Source of the DNA: Microcyclospora pomicola
Taxonomy: Eukaryota; Ascomycota; Dothideomycetes; Capnodiales
Assembly: GCA_002786065.1 (NCBI GenBank)
Contig: NHNY01000035.1
Location: forward strand, 124,001-188,000
Reading direction: 5' to 3'
DNA length: 64,000 bases
Shown here in pieces: positions 55,668-64,000 of the stretch (position 1 is the stretch's first letter; each line of letters begins with the position of its first letter). Under the pieces are notes generated by a model. It was given only the letters and a program-made list of their open reading frames with translations, had not been told where the DNA came from and made no database searches. The position numbers were made by a program, and so were the translations under genes.

Positions 55668-56241
55668 GGTTGCGGAGATGTTCCAACAATGGCCGACGAT
55701 CCAGGGCTCAAAAGTAAGATGTGAATCTCAATGTAGTTGCCGGAGAGCGAGATGAAGTGAATGTTTTGAAGAACGGTGGTTGCCTACAGACTTGGTGCAA
55801 CCGCTCATCTCAAGCGGGAGGGCCAGTGTTGGCGATGAAAGCTACTGCACAAACCCGAGTCCTTGAGGTCCTCATTGCACAACTGCTATGGCTTGTTATA
55901 CGGACATGGGGGGCGGATCTAGAATGACGATGGCTGAGACGATGTATGCAGGGAGGATTCTCCTATTGCGTCAAAGCGTGTGGTGTATAATTAGAGGCAC
56001 GAAGAAGTTAGATCGAGAAGTGGTCGCGAAGGTCACGTGCGCTGACTTTGGCCCATGCGCACATTCTGTGTTCGCCAAGACCAGCCCACTAGCGAAAAGC
56101 TGCAGCACCTCTTTCGGATACAGGATTGAAGAACGTCCGCGACTTCAGTTTTCTACTAACCCACACACAGTCGCCAAGGTCAGCATACACACCACCACAG
56201 CACCCCGATCGCGCAGACCGTACTGACAACCAGTCGTGAAG
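55668..56241. promoter_or_regulatory. Divergent promoter region, sulfotransferase-like and eL32
   Basis: These 574 bp lie between divergent start codons. A GGTCACGTG element (CACGTG at about 56034) lies about 205 bp before the eL32 start. An E-box-type site is plausible for a ribosomal-protein promoter, but this is inference. Confidence 0.4.
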
Positions 56242-56836
56242 ATGGTCGCCGCAAAGAAGCATGTCCCGATCGTCAAGAAGCGAACCAAGCGGTTCAACCG
56301 CCACCAGTCCGACCGCTTCATGCGTGTCGACCCCAGCTGGAGAAAGCCCAAGGGTATCGACAGCCGTGTGAGACGACGATTCAAGGGTCAGGCTGTTATG
56401 GCAAAGGTGCGTTTGAGATGCGAAGGATGGATCAGCGAAGGAGATTGCATGTTCTGCGAGGACCAACTTCTACAAGATGGAGGATACATGGACAGTGGAC
56501 GATGAGCTTGGAGAAAAACATGTGCTAATACATCTGGCATCACAGATCGGTTATGGAAGCAACAAGAAGACCCGCCACATGATGCCTTCCGGCCACAAGG
56601 CTTTCTTGGTCAACAACACCCGTGACCTCGACCTCCTCCTCATGCACAACAAGACATACGCTGCAGAGTAAGCCTCACGAGAAAGCACTGTATGAGAATA
56701 AGAAACGGATCCTAACAATGCATACAGGATCGCACACGCTGTCTCCTCAAGGAAGCGGATAGAAATTGTGTCTCGTGCGAAGGAACTCGGCGTGAAGGTC
56801 ACCAACGCGAAGGCCAGACTCACCACCGAATCGTAG
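56242..56836 (+). CDS. RPL32: 60S ribosomal protein eL32
   Basis: The predicted protein has 131 residues in three exons (56242-56406, 56546-56667 and 56728-56836). Introns are 139 and 60 nt (donors GTGCGT, GTAAGC). It is a component of the cytosolic large subunit. Recognised parts are [58 protein letters not shown] and [20 protein letters not shown]. Length and sequence match the family. The first intron is the longest found inside any of the annotated genes. I looked for snoRNA boxes in it and found none convincing. Confidence 0.98.
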
Positions 56837-57073
56837 ACGGAAGAACCTCGATACTTGCAACACGTATCAGATGGAACGAAATGGGGCACGTGTTGGTGTG
56901 GAAAGGCGTCACATGGGGATTGTTCATTGCATTTCCATAGCCACTGATGAAACAGTCGGCTTGCGCATACTCCCAAACGCCTCGCTAAATACCATTCTAT
57001 GTGGATTGCACAGATCTTGTGCCATGTTGTGCCATGAAATCATCACGAACGATTATCAGGATCGCGGTCTCAA

Positions 57074-57796
57074 TCATTCTGCCATTCCATTCGCTTGCTC
57101 CACCTCCGTCACCTCCTGTGTGCCGGCACTCCAATACGCTAGGACTTGCACTTTGAACTCTGCCATCGCGATACCAAATAGCTTCAAGAGTGCCGTTTGG
57201 TGGCTGTTCATCGCCTTGCCCTCTTCGCACACCACATAGTCCTCGCCGAGCACCACCTTGCCCTTCTCCAACTTCGTCGGCATTCCCCACTTGCGCACCG
57301 TGACTTCCAGTGAGTGCGGCAACGGTACATCATCCTCGACCGCCTGCTCTCCTCCGGTGGAATACACCACACCCGCGGGCACCTTGAAGGTCCTGGTCGC
57401 CTGTACGCCAGCTCGCGCAAAGTCCATCTCCGTGTAGCCCTCAAAGTACTCTAGCACCACGCTCGGCTCGCGGTTCGAGAACAACAGGCCAACGCTACCT
57501 GCCAAGTACCTGCTCAATCGATTCAAGCCGGGCGCATGCTCGTCCTCGGGAGTCATGCCGAGCGCCTTGGCCATGACTTTCGTCTTGCCGAAAAACAGGC
57601 GACCGTCGGCGGAGAATTCCTGTCGCACGTCTTTGAGATAGGTGTTGCGCATGTTTTCGACGGAGAAGACAAAGGCATGCTGGAAGTTGTCGGCCGCTTC
57701 TTGTACGGCTGCGTAGAGCGAGGCGGACTTTTCTTTGCTCGGCTTCTTCTGCACCACCGAAGTGTGAATGATCTTGGAGCGCTTCGACTTGGGCAT
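57074..57796 (-). CDS. MRT4: mRNA turnover protein 4 / ribosome assembly factor Mrt4
   Basis: The predicted protein has 240 residues in one exon. Mrt4 is a uL10 (P0)-like factor that holds the P-stalk site on nuclear pre-60S particles. The start MPKSKRSKIIHTSVVQKKPS is typical. AFVFSVENMRNTYLKDVRQE and RLFFGKTKVMAKALG form the rRNA-binding part. GLLFSNREPSVVLEYFEGY and FKVPAGVVY belong to the L10-type fold. Like other Mrt4 proteins it lacks the acidic P-protein tail. The convergent neighbour is eL32. The upstream neighbour, head-to-head, is glyoxalase II. Confidence 0.96.
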   Translation of the reverse strand: MPKSKRSKIIHTSVVQKKPSKEKSASLYAAVQEAADNFQHAFVFSVENMRNTYLKDVRQEFSADGRLFFGKTKVMAKALGMTPEDEHAPGLNRLSRYLAGSVGLLFSNREPSVVLEYFEGYTEMDFARAGVQATRTFKVPAGVVYSTGGEQAVEDDVPLPHSLEVTVRKWGMPTKLEKGKVVLGEDYVVCEEGKAMNSHQTALLKLFGIAMAEFKVQVLAYWSAGTQEVTEVEQANGMAE

Positions 57797-58123
57797 GGTG
57801 GCGATTGGGTGGCGGATTAGGTGAAGAAGATGTGCTAGCTATGCGCCGGATTGTTGTAGTCGGGGATATGTATTCTCGTTGTCTAGGTAGATACACGATC
57901 TAGGATCGCAAGTCGTCCGGTCTGTCTCAGCTAGAAATTTTGGAAATCGATAGAGGTGCATTGGGCTAGCGTGAACCTTGCAGATGGAGTGGAGTACGGC
58001 GCGCCATATACCTCATCGCAATGACCGATGAGATCACTTCTGGTCTGCCGGATGTGAGATGGGAGACGATTATGAAGCATCATTGAACAGAGATCTACAA
58101 GCACTACCAGCATTACCAGACTC
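57797..58123. promoter_or_regulatory. Shared divergent promoter, MRT4 and GLO2
   Basis: These 327 bp separate divergent start codons. No coding content was recognised. Confidence 0.45.
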
Positions 58124-59459
58124 ATGAGCGTTCTCCAAGCTGCAAGCAGAATATTCCCTCGATCCAGAGCAGCGTTTTCAGTTGTATGCTTAGCACTTTG
58201 TCTTACACTTCTATTCCGAGCTGATTTGACCAAGAGCAACGTTCGCAAAATGCATATCCAATCAATTCCCATGTGTGAGGAACTATGCATACACCCTGAT
58301 GGCCGCGTTCATGCAAGACTGACACTTCCGACGTAGGGGAGGGATCCGGTAACAACTATGCGTATCTTGTTACCGACGACAAGACCAAGGAAGCGGTCAT
58401 CATCGATCCCGCCAACCCTAGCGAGTAGGTCGTCGTTCTCAATCATGCATTCGACGAAGCAACTGACGATCGAAGGGTTCTCCCTACAATTAAGAAAGCT
58501 GTTGAGGGTGGAGTCAAGTTGACGAACATCATCAACACGCATCAGTAAGTATCATTTAACAGCCGTCGAGTCACGATATAACAACGCCAAAGCTGATTGA
58601 AGGACAGTCATCATGACCATGCTGGTGGCAATGTCGAGATGGTATCCAGCAATCGTCTTGCGCCGAGTGAGGAATCCATTGCTAACGAATGACACAGCTC
58701 AAGTCGTACAACGTCCCAATCATTGGTGGCAAGGATTGCGCGAAGGTCAACACCACGCCCAAGCACGGCGAGACGTTTACTATCGGTGACGGCATCAAAG
58801 TAAAAGCGCTACACACCCCTTGTCACACGCAAGACAGTATTTGCTATCTATTCGAGGATGGCAACGACCGAGTAGTGTTTACTGGTGACACTTTGTTCAT
58901 CGGAGGTTAGCCCAGTCCAAGGACCACTTTTTCAAGATCGTTCATGCTAACTACCGTCAAGGATGCGGTCGATTCTTCGAGGGCACATCTGAGGAGATGG
59001 ACACGGCATTGAACAAGACATTGGCAGCTCTTCCTGACGACACCAAGGTCTTTGTAAGTGGTTGCCATTCCCGCACAAAAGATAGGCGTGCTGACTTGTT
59101 AAGCCCGGCCACGAGTACACCAAAGGAAACGTCAAGTTCGGCATCAAGGTGTTGCAGTCTGACGCCGTCAAGAGTCTAGAGTCTTTTGCGAACTCGAACA
59201 AGGAGACTCAAGGCAAGTTCACGATTGGCGACGAAAAGGTATGTTTTAAGGGTTCTACGTAAGATGTCGCTTGTGCTAAAACAGTCATTGGTAGAAACAC
59301 AACGTTTTCATGAGACTGGACGTAAGTACATCGCCTCTATCAAATACCGCTAACCAGACACTGATGGTAATTCAGGACCCGGCCGTGCAACAGTTCACAG
59401 GCAAAAAGGACAGAATCGATGTCATGTCGGCGCTCCGAGAAGCCAAGAATTCTATGTAA
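58124..59459 (+). CDS. GLO2: Hydroxyacylglutathione hydrolase (glyoxalase II), with N-terminal extension
   Basis: The predicted protein has 295 residues in nine exons: 58124-58274, 58337-58424, 58476-58544, 58608-58641, 58698-58905, 58962-59053, 59104-59238, 59295-59321 and 59376-59459. It hydrolyses S-lactoylglutathione to lactate and glutathione. The metallo-beta-lactamase metal site THHHDHAGGN is created across two exon joins. HTPCHTQDSICY, FTGDTLFIGGCGRFFEG and FPGHEYTKGNVKFG follow in normal order. The C-terminal HAGH_C part ends MSALREAKNSM. Residues 1-42 are a basic/hydrophobic extension (FSVVCLALCLTLLF). A second Met at 43 (MHIQSIPMWEGSGNNY) matches the usual cytosolic start, so two forms with different locations are possible. 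Exon 8 is a 27-nt microexon. Confidence 0.93.
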
Positions 59460-59900
59460 TCTGGCGGTAATCAAAAATGGACACTGGCAGCATTGTCGTT
59501 AGAACGCCATGTATGTAGGAATAATTGACCGTCTGACCAGAGCACGAGGACAACGTAAATCATGTCTGAATCATTTCTCCCTGCTAATAGAACTATGAGT
59601 GAGCCACAATTGCAGACTCGCCACTTGCGCAACCGCGAATGCATGACCCCTCGATCCGCCGCTTAGCCCCACTACCCAATAGCTGGGATGACTGCATCTA
59701 CACATGACTCCATCGTAGACTCATCCCAGAATATATTGCTTATTATCCCTACGATAGCCCTAAGTCATCGCGCTATCTTCTCCCAATGCTCTTCTGGTCA
59801 TAATTAAACATCCATTGAAATGATTACGCGAATACGAAACTGATCCAAAGCTGATCCATCGACGAGATCCCTTGCCCTCCTCGTCCACCACGACTTTGAC
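59460..59900. other. Intergenic
   Basis: This gap of 441 bp lies between tandem GLO2 and the GTPase gene. Nothing coding was recognised. Confidence 0.5.
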
Positions 59901-61896
59901 ATGACTTCGCGGGGCGAGCGATATAAGCAGGCGCCGCAGACGGCGCAGGAGCGGCGGGCTGGTGAATCGGTACAGCATACGCGTGAACGCATTGTCTGCT
60001 GAAACCGCAGCACTGACGGAAGTACAGGCGCTGAGCGACTTCAGCGACTACGTGACCTCGGTCCAGCAACAACGAAGCCGGCTTAACACACAGACGAGCG
60101 CGACGAATGGAGACAGCAAGACCGAGCATGCCGAGCTCGATATCCTCGACACGTTAGATCTTGCAGACGACAAGCCCAAGGTCCGGTTAAAGCAGCTGTT
60201 GCTGGACACTGGCGACACGAAAGACGAGAGCGCGAAGCAGCTGCTGGACATCATCGAGACACGGCTGGACGAGGGACATGGCGAGGGTCTGTTTGATATT
60301 GGGCTTGAGGACAATGGGGACAGCCAGGCGCTGTCGGAGCAGGAGTGGGATGCGGCGCTCGCTCGGTTAGGGGAAGTGCTAGGGAAGCTGAAGGCGGACT
60401 ATCGGATGCTGATGACGAAGAACGTCGCGGACAGCGCGGTTGACGTCGGGAACGAGTTGAAGAAAGAGAAGGGATGTGTGGGGAAAGTGATTATACGGCG
60501 GCGTCCGGAAGACGTGGATGACACCATTGAGACGCGAATAGCGGTGGTCGGCAATGTGGACGCCGGGAAGAGTACGTTGCTTGGTGTGCTCGTCAAGGGC
60601 GGTCTTGATGATGGGCGTGGTAAGATGCGGGTCAATCTTTTCCGTCACAAGCACGAGATCGAGTCTGGTCGAACCAGTTCGGTCGGTATGGAGATTATGG
60701 GATTTGATACCAAAGGCGAGGTGGTGGTATCAGGCGTCCCCGGGAGGAAGCTGAGCTGGGAGGAGATCGGAAAACGATCGGCCAAAGTTATATCATTTAC
60801 GGATTTGGCCGGTCACGAACGATATCTACGGACGACTGTGTTTGGGCTGTTATCCAGCGAGCCTAACTATTGCCTCCTGATGGTCGCTGCGAACAATGGC
60901 TTGATCGGCATGTCCAAGGAGCATCTCGGCATCGCCCTCGCACTGAATGTGCCCGTCATGGTCGTGGTCACCAAGATCGACATCTGTCCACCCCAGATCT
61001 TGCAACAAACGCTCACACAATTAACCAAGATCTTGAAGTCTCCCGGCGCTCGGAAGATACCAATCTTTATCAAGAACCGAGAGGAGTGCATCAACACCGC
61101 GACGCAGTTCGTCAGTCAACGCATCTGCCCAATCTTCCAGGTGTCGAATGTCACTGGCGAGAGTCTTGATCTGGTACGAGAGTTCTTGAACATACTCCCT
61201 CACCATGGCAAGTATGACATTGATGCTCCGTTTGAGTTTCATGTCAATGATACTTTCTCGGTGCCATTTGTTGGTACCGTCGTGTCGGGTGTTGTCAAGT
61301 CTGGTGTGGTACATGCCGGCGATACTGTCTTGGTGGGCCCTGACAGTCTGGGACAATTCACCACCACAACAGTGCGCTCCATCGAGCGCAAGCGAATACC
61401 TGTTCCTGCCTGCTCGGCCGGGCAAAGCGCTTCGTTCGCATTACGGCGAGTCCGACGCAAAGACGTGCGGAAGGGCATGGTGGTCCTGCTGGCCAAGTCC
61501 GAAGCGAATCCTAACGCTCCTGTTGTGCAGCCAAAGGTGTATCGTGAGTTCGTGGCTGAGGTCCTGATCCTATCTCACGCCACCACCATCCGCACCAAGT
61601 ATCAAGCAATGCTTCACGTGGGCCCTGTCTCGCAGACCTGTGCGATCATCGACATCGATCGTGCATACATCCGAACTGGCGATCGAGCGACTGTGGCGTT
61701 CAGGTTCGTGCAACGGCCTGAATTCCTCGCGGTCGGAGACAGAATACTGTTCCGTGAAGGCAGAACCAAAGGATTAGGAATTGTGAAGGAGATCGGCTAT
61801 GATCCTGAGAAGCCTCTCAATCCTAACGCGCCAAAAGAGAATGAGAGTGAGAAGGTGGAGGTTGAACCTGTACAAGCCACGGCCGTGGCGACTTGA
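59901..61896 (+). CDS. GTPBP1/GTPBP2-type translational GTPase
   Basis: The predicted protein has 648 residues from exons 59901-59961 and 60011-61896 (49-nt intron, GTGAAT donor, GCAG acceptor). The long second frame begins without an ATG. The upstream exon supplies MTSRGERYKQAPQ and joins in phase, which decides the start. It has an EF-Tu-type G domain: P-loop GNVDAGKST at about residues 201-209, G3 DLAGHERY, G4 TKID. Two beta-barrel domains follow (FSVPFVGTVVSGVVKSGVV, FRFVQRPEFLAVGDRILFREG). Metazoan GTPBP1/2 act in ribosome rescue and mRNA decay by the exosome. The fungal role is less known. The N-terminal 150 residues are acidic/helical and the tail is Glu-rich. Confidence 0.92.
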
Positions 61897-62191
61897 TCGA
61901 GATCAAGGATTCTCGTGATTAGCGAGGTGATGAACATGCAAAAACTGTAGCAAAGTACATTACGCTTCACCAAGTCGGTTTCATGAACATGTACATCAAG
62001 AATACACATATGGCCCGTGGTTCTACGACATATCTGTGCTGCGCAGCTTGACGTAGTGTCCCCTGTGCGGCTCATCCCGCCAGACTTCTCGAACTTTTGG
62101 AGTTGGCAGCACGTGAGATCGTCTTGAACTGCAATACTCCATTAACAATCGTTGCATCTACCCCATCACTTTTCGCAACACATCCAGCACA

Positions 62192-62763
62192 ATGGTTAAA
62201 TTAGAAGAAGTACCCGATGAGGAGCTTTTCCAGGAGCAGCCCGGACCCAAAGAGGAGGAAGACGAATGGGGCACTGACGATGGTACATCCACCACCTCCT
62301 CATTCCATTGCATAGCTCCCTGAACCATCTCATCTGACTTACTCTCTCTCCGCATCTCCAGAATCCGAAATCTCCGACCTCGAAGACGACGACGATGCCG
62401 CCTTTGACGAATCCCTCCTCGACCGTCTGACCGCGCTCAAAGACATCGTGCCCCCGACATACCGCAAGAACATCTCCAGCGCCGCCGAGACGGGATATGC
62501 GTGGATGTCAAGCGGGCTGAGCCTCAGCGGCAAGACGCTGTGGGTGGTCAGCACGAGCGTGCTGTTGCTGGGGGTGCCATGGGCGCTCGCCTTCAGCGAG
62601 GAGCAGCAGGTGCAGGAGATGGAGCGCGAGATGCGCGCGCAACAAGGCGCGAACGAGGTATGTGTATAACGATGTCGTGATGATGAGTAGACTAGGATTC
62701 GTTAATGGATACTGATGGGTTTCACAGTTGCTCACACAAGGCGCCGCGAGACCGGCGTTGTAA
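62192..62763 (+). CDS. TOM22: Mitochondrial import receptor subunit Tom22
   Basis: The predicted protein has 140 residues from exons 62192-62282, 62362-62657 and 62728-62763. Introns are 79 and 70 nt. Tom22 is the central receptor of the outer-membrane TOM complex. The acidic cytosolic domain (EEEDEWGTDD, SDLEDDDDAAFDESLLDRL) binds presequences. LKDIVPPTYRKNISS precedes the single membrane segment (about 89-108, TLWVVSTSVLLLGVPWALAF). The intermembrane-space tail ends LLTQGAARPAL, with the last 12 codons on a separate exon. Order and length match fungal Tom22. A CACGTG hexamer lies about 80 bp upstream. Confidence 0.95.
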
Positions 62764-63782
62764 GAATAGAACATGGGAAAAGCGTCTGTATGATGGGGAG
62801 AAAGGATGGGACAACGTTTTGTATCAAGAGCTTCTGGCGACCAATGTAGCGCAGCTGTATTATGAGTCTCTACTCATGTTGAAAGACCGCGGTCCATTTG
62901 AGAGGTGAGGTTGAAATTCAGGCACACGAACACCTCAGATCGCTGCACATCGGCTTTGTGTCAACATGGGAAACTTTCTCGCACGGCCTCGCTGTACTGT
63001 TGTGGCACCTTAAGAACTGGGTGTATTCCAGCATACCTCAAGCCTGGAGTGTAGGCAACACGACAGTGTGATTTCAACATTAGCTTATGGTCGCTAAGAC
63101 TACAAGAAGCTTGAATGGTTATGACGGCCGTTCAAGCAATCCCACAGAGTATCATTGGTTGGAATGTTGCCATAAACAAGATGCACAATCAGTACTTGGC
63201 TTGATGTTGTCTGTGCCCGAAATCACATAGATCATGTCGAACCAGGGAGACTGGTATGAGAGGTTGCCCTGATCACGACGAAATCTGGGCATAGCATTGA
63301 TGGCTTGTCTTATATCATGATCTTCCCAAGTGAACGCTCCGTGTGGTTGACTCTCGTGGGACTCGACTGTCGTTGCAAAGTGGCGGTACCTTGTGGTAAG
63401 AGAGCAAAATTGTTACTATGGATTCTATGTGTCTCGTCACTCGTATAGAATCGTGTCTTCGCAAGTTGAGGTACATGGGAACATTGAATTCGCCCACTTC
63501 ACCTCCGTCCAGAAATACCATGGTCGCTCAATGGTTTCAGGTACCTTACACACTTGATCTATTTCATACAGTCGAGTCTCGCAGCAAACGTTGAGAACTT
63601 CTAGGAACAATCCTCCATTGCGCAGTGTGAATTTCAAGAATTGCTAGAACGAACGAACACCCCCGGTCCACCCCTGGCAAACGAGGACCGAACGGATAAG
63701 CGAACTTGCAGATGGATTGCCTTGGAGTATAAGACAGCCATCGGAAGAAAGAAGATCCAAACCTCCCGCCTCACGCGCAACC
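62764..63782. other. Intergenic
   Basis: This gap of 1.0 kb lies between TOM22 and the amidohydrolase. A 67-codon frame at 62705-62908 overlaps the TOM22 end in another frame and is not called. No RNA gene or repeat was seen. Confidence 0.5.
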
Positions 63783-64000
63783 ATGGCACAATTGCAAGCA
63801 CAACCCTCACCTCTCAAGCCATGGACAACGACTCCCATCCGTCGATATCGTCTCATCAATGCGTCCCTCATCGACCCTAAAGATGGCCAAGTCTACACTC
63901 ACGTCACTCTGGACCTCAAAGATGGCTTAATCTCGAAGATGACCAAACTCACCACCGCCAGCCCGCCGTCCAGTAAGGACGAAACCCTCGCCTGGACCCA
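63783..64000 (+). CDS. Metal-dependent amidohydrolase, 5' part
   Basis: The first 72 codons of a gene are cut by the window end. The start is the ATG at 63783-63785 (MAQLQAQPSPLKPW). The sequence RRYRLINASLIDPKDGQVYT followed by VTLDLKDGLISKM is the N-terminal beta-sandwich beginning of amidohydrolase-superfamily enzymes, where the next part would hold the HxH metal site. That site lies outside the window, so substrate and activity are unknown. Confidence 0.6.
   Translation, partial: MAQLQAQPSPLKPWTTTPIRRYRLINASLIDPKDGQVYTHVTLDLKDGLISKMTKLTTASPPSSKDETLAWT

Noticed and set aside
56407-56545. Possible snoRNA in the first intron of eL32
   Set aside because: A GATGAG stretch loosely resembles a C box but no D box or pairing partner was found.
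59962-60010. Non-ATG start of the GTPase frame
   Set aside because: It lies in a 49-nt intron; the upstream exon provides an ATG in phase.
1-64000. Search by eye for tRNAs, rRNA, CRISPR arrays, retroelements and DNA transposons
   Set aside because: No convincing tRNA A/B boxes, terminal repeats, transposase or reverse-transcriptase motifs were found. A tool-based scan could still detect short relics.

Overview
This is nuclear DNA of a filamentous ascomycete (Pezizomycotina). The gene content suggests Dothideomycetes, but that class-level placement is inference. Genes are closely packed on both strands. Most introns are 42-75 nt, with GTAAGT/GTATGT-like donors and CTAAC/CTGAC branch sites. 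Diagnostic fungal genes include CHS7, a fungal POT1, ALB1, the ArAE_2/DUF2421 membrane family and DUF1772. I see no bacterial features, CRISPR array, tRNA, rRNA or intact transposon. I rebuilt 33 protein-coding genes, most of them spliced by hand; two are cut by the window edges.

Layout. 0-13.5 kb is housekeeping: CHS7 (3' end), GPI12, POT1, importin alpha, EDC3, and a head-to-head mitochondrial pair (glycine cleavage H protein and ribosomal protein bS6m). 13.5-19.7 kb is an odd, gene-poor island. It holds three decayed ~128-bp direct repeats, a purine-rich 20-bp minisatellite, what looks like a decayed gene, and a 622-residue acidic protein built from internal repeats that I cannot place in any family. 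19.7-25.3 kb returns to core genes: triosephosphate isomerase, mitochondrial mL43, U1-70K and a probable NOPCHAP1-like protein.

25.8-36.3 kb is the most interesting stretch. It contains a 1023-residue fusion of a secreted GH16-like (concanavalin fold) domain to a multi-spanning acyltransferase-3-like domain. Next to it is a second, stand-alone acyltransferase-3-like protein. Across a 1.4-kb shared promoter region lies a membrane GT2 polysaccharide-synthase-like enzyme, followed by a DUF1772 (anthrone oxygenase-like) protein. Together the first three could make, acylate and hold a cell-surface polysaccharide. That joint function is inference.

37-64 kb holds acetoacetyl-CoA synthetase, an Mpv17/PMP22 protein, a Cys-rich conserved fungal protein, a 10-exon aromatic-acid-exporter-like membrane protein, an MFS sugar transporter, ALB1, a membrane-anchored ubiquitin protease, a Sulfotransfer_4-type protein with a C-terminal membrane anchor, eL32, MRT4, glyoxalase II with an N-terminal extension, a GTPBP1-type GTPase, TOM22 and the start of an amidohydrolase. 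Several neighbours are ribosome-biogenesis factors (ALB1, MRT4, eL32) or mitochondrial proteins (GCV3, bS6m, mL43, TOM22), but nothing suggests more than ordinary proximity.
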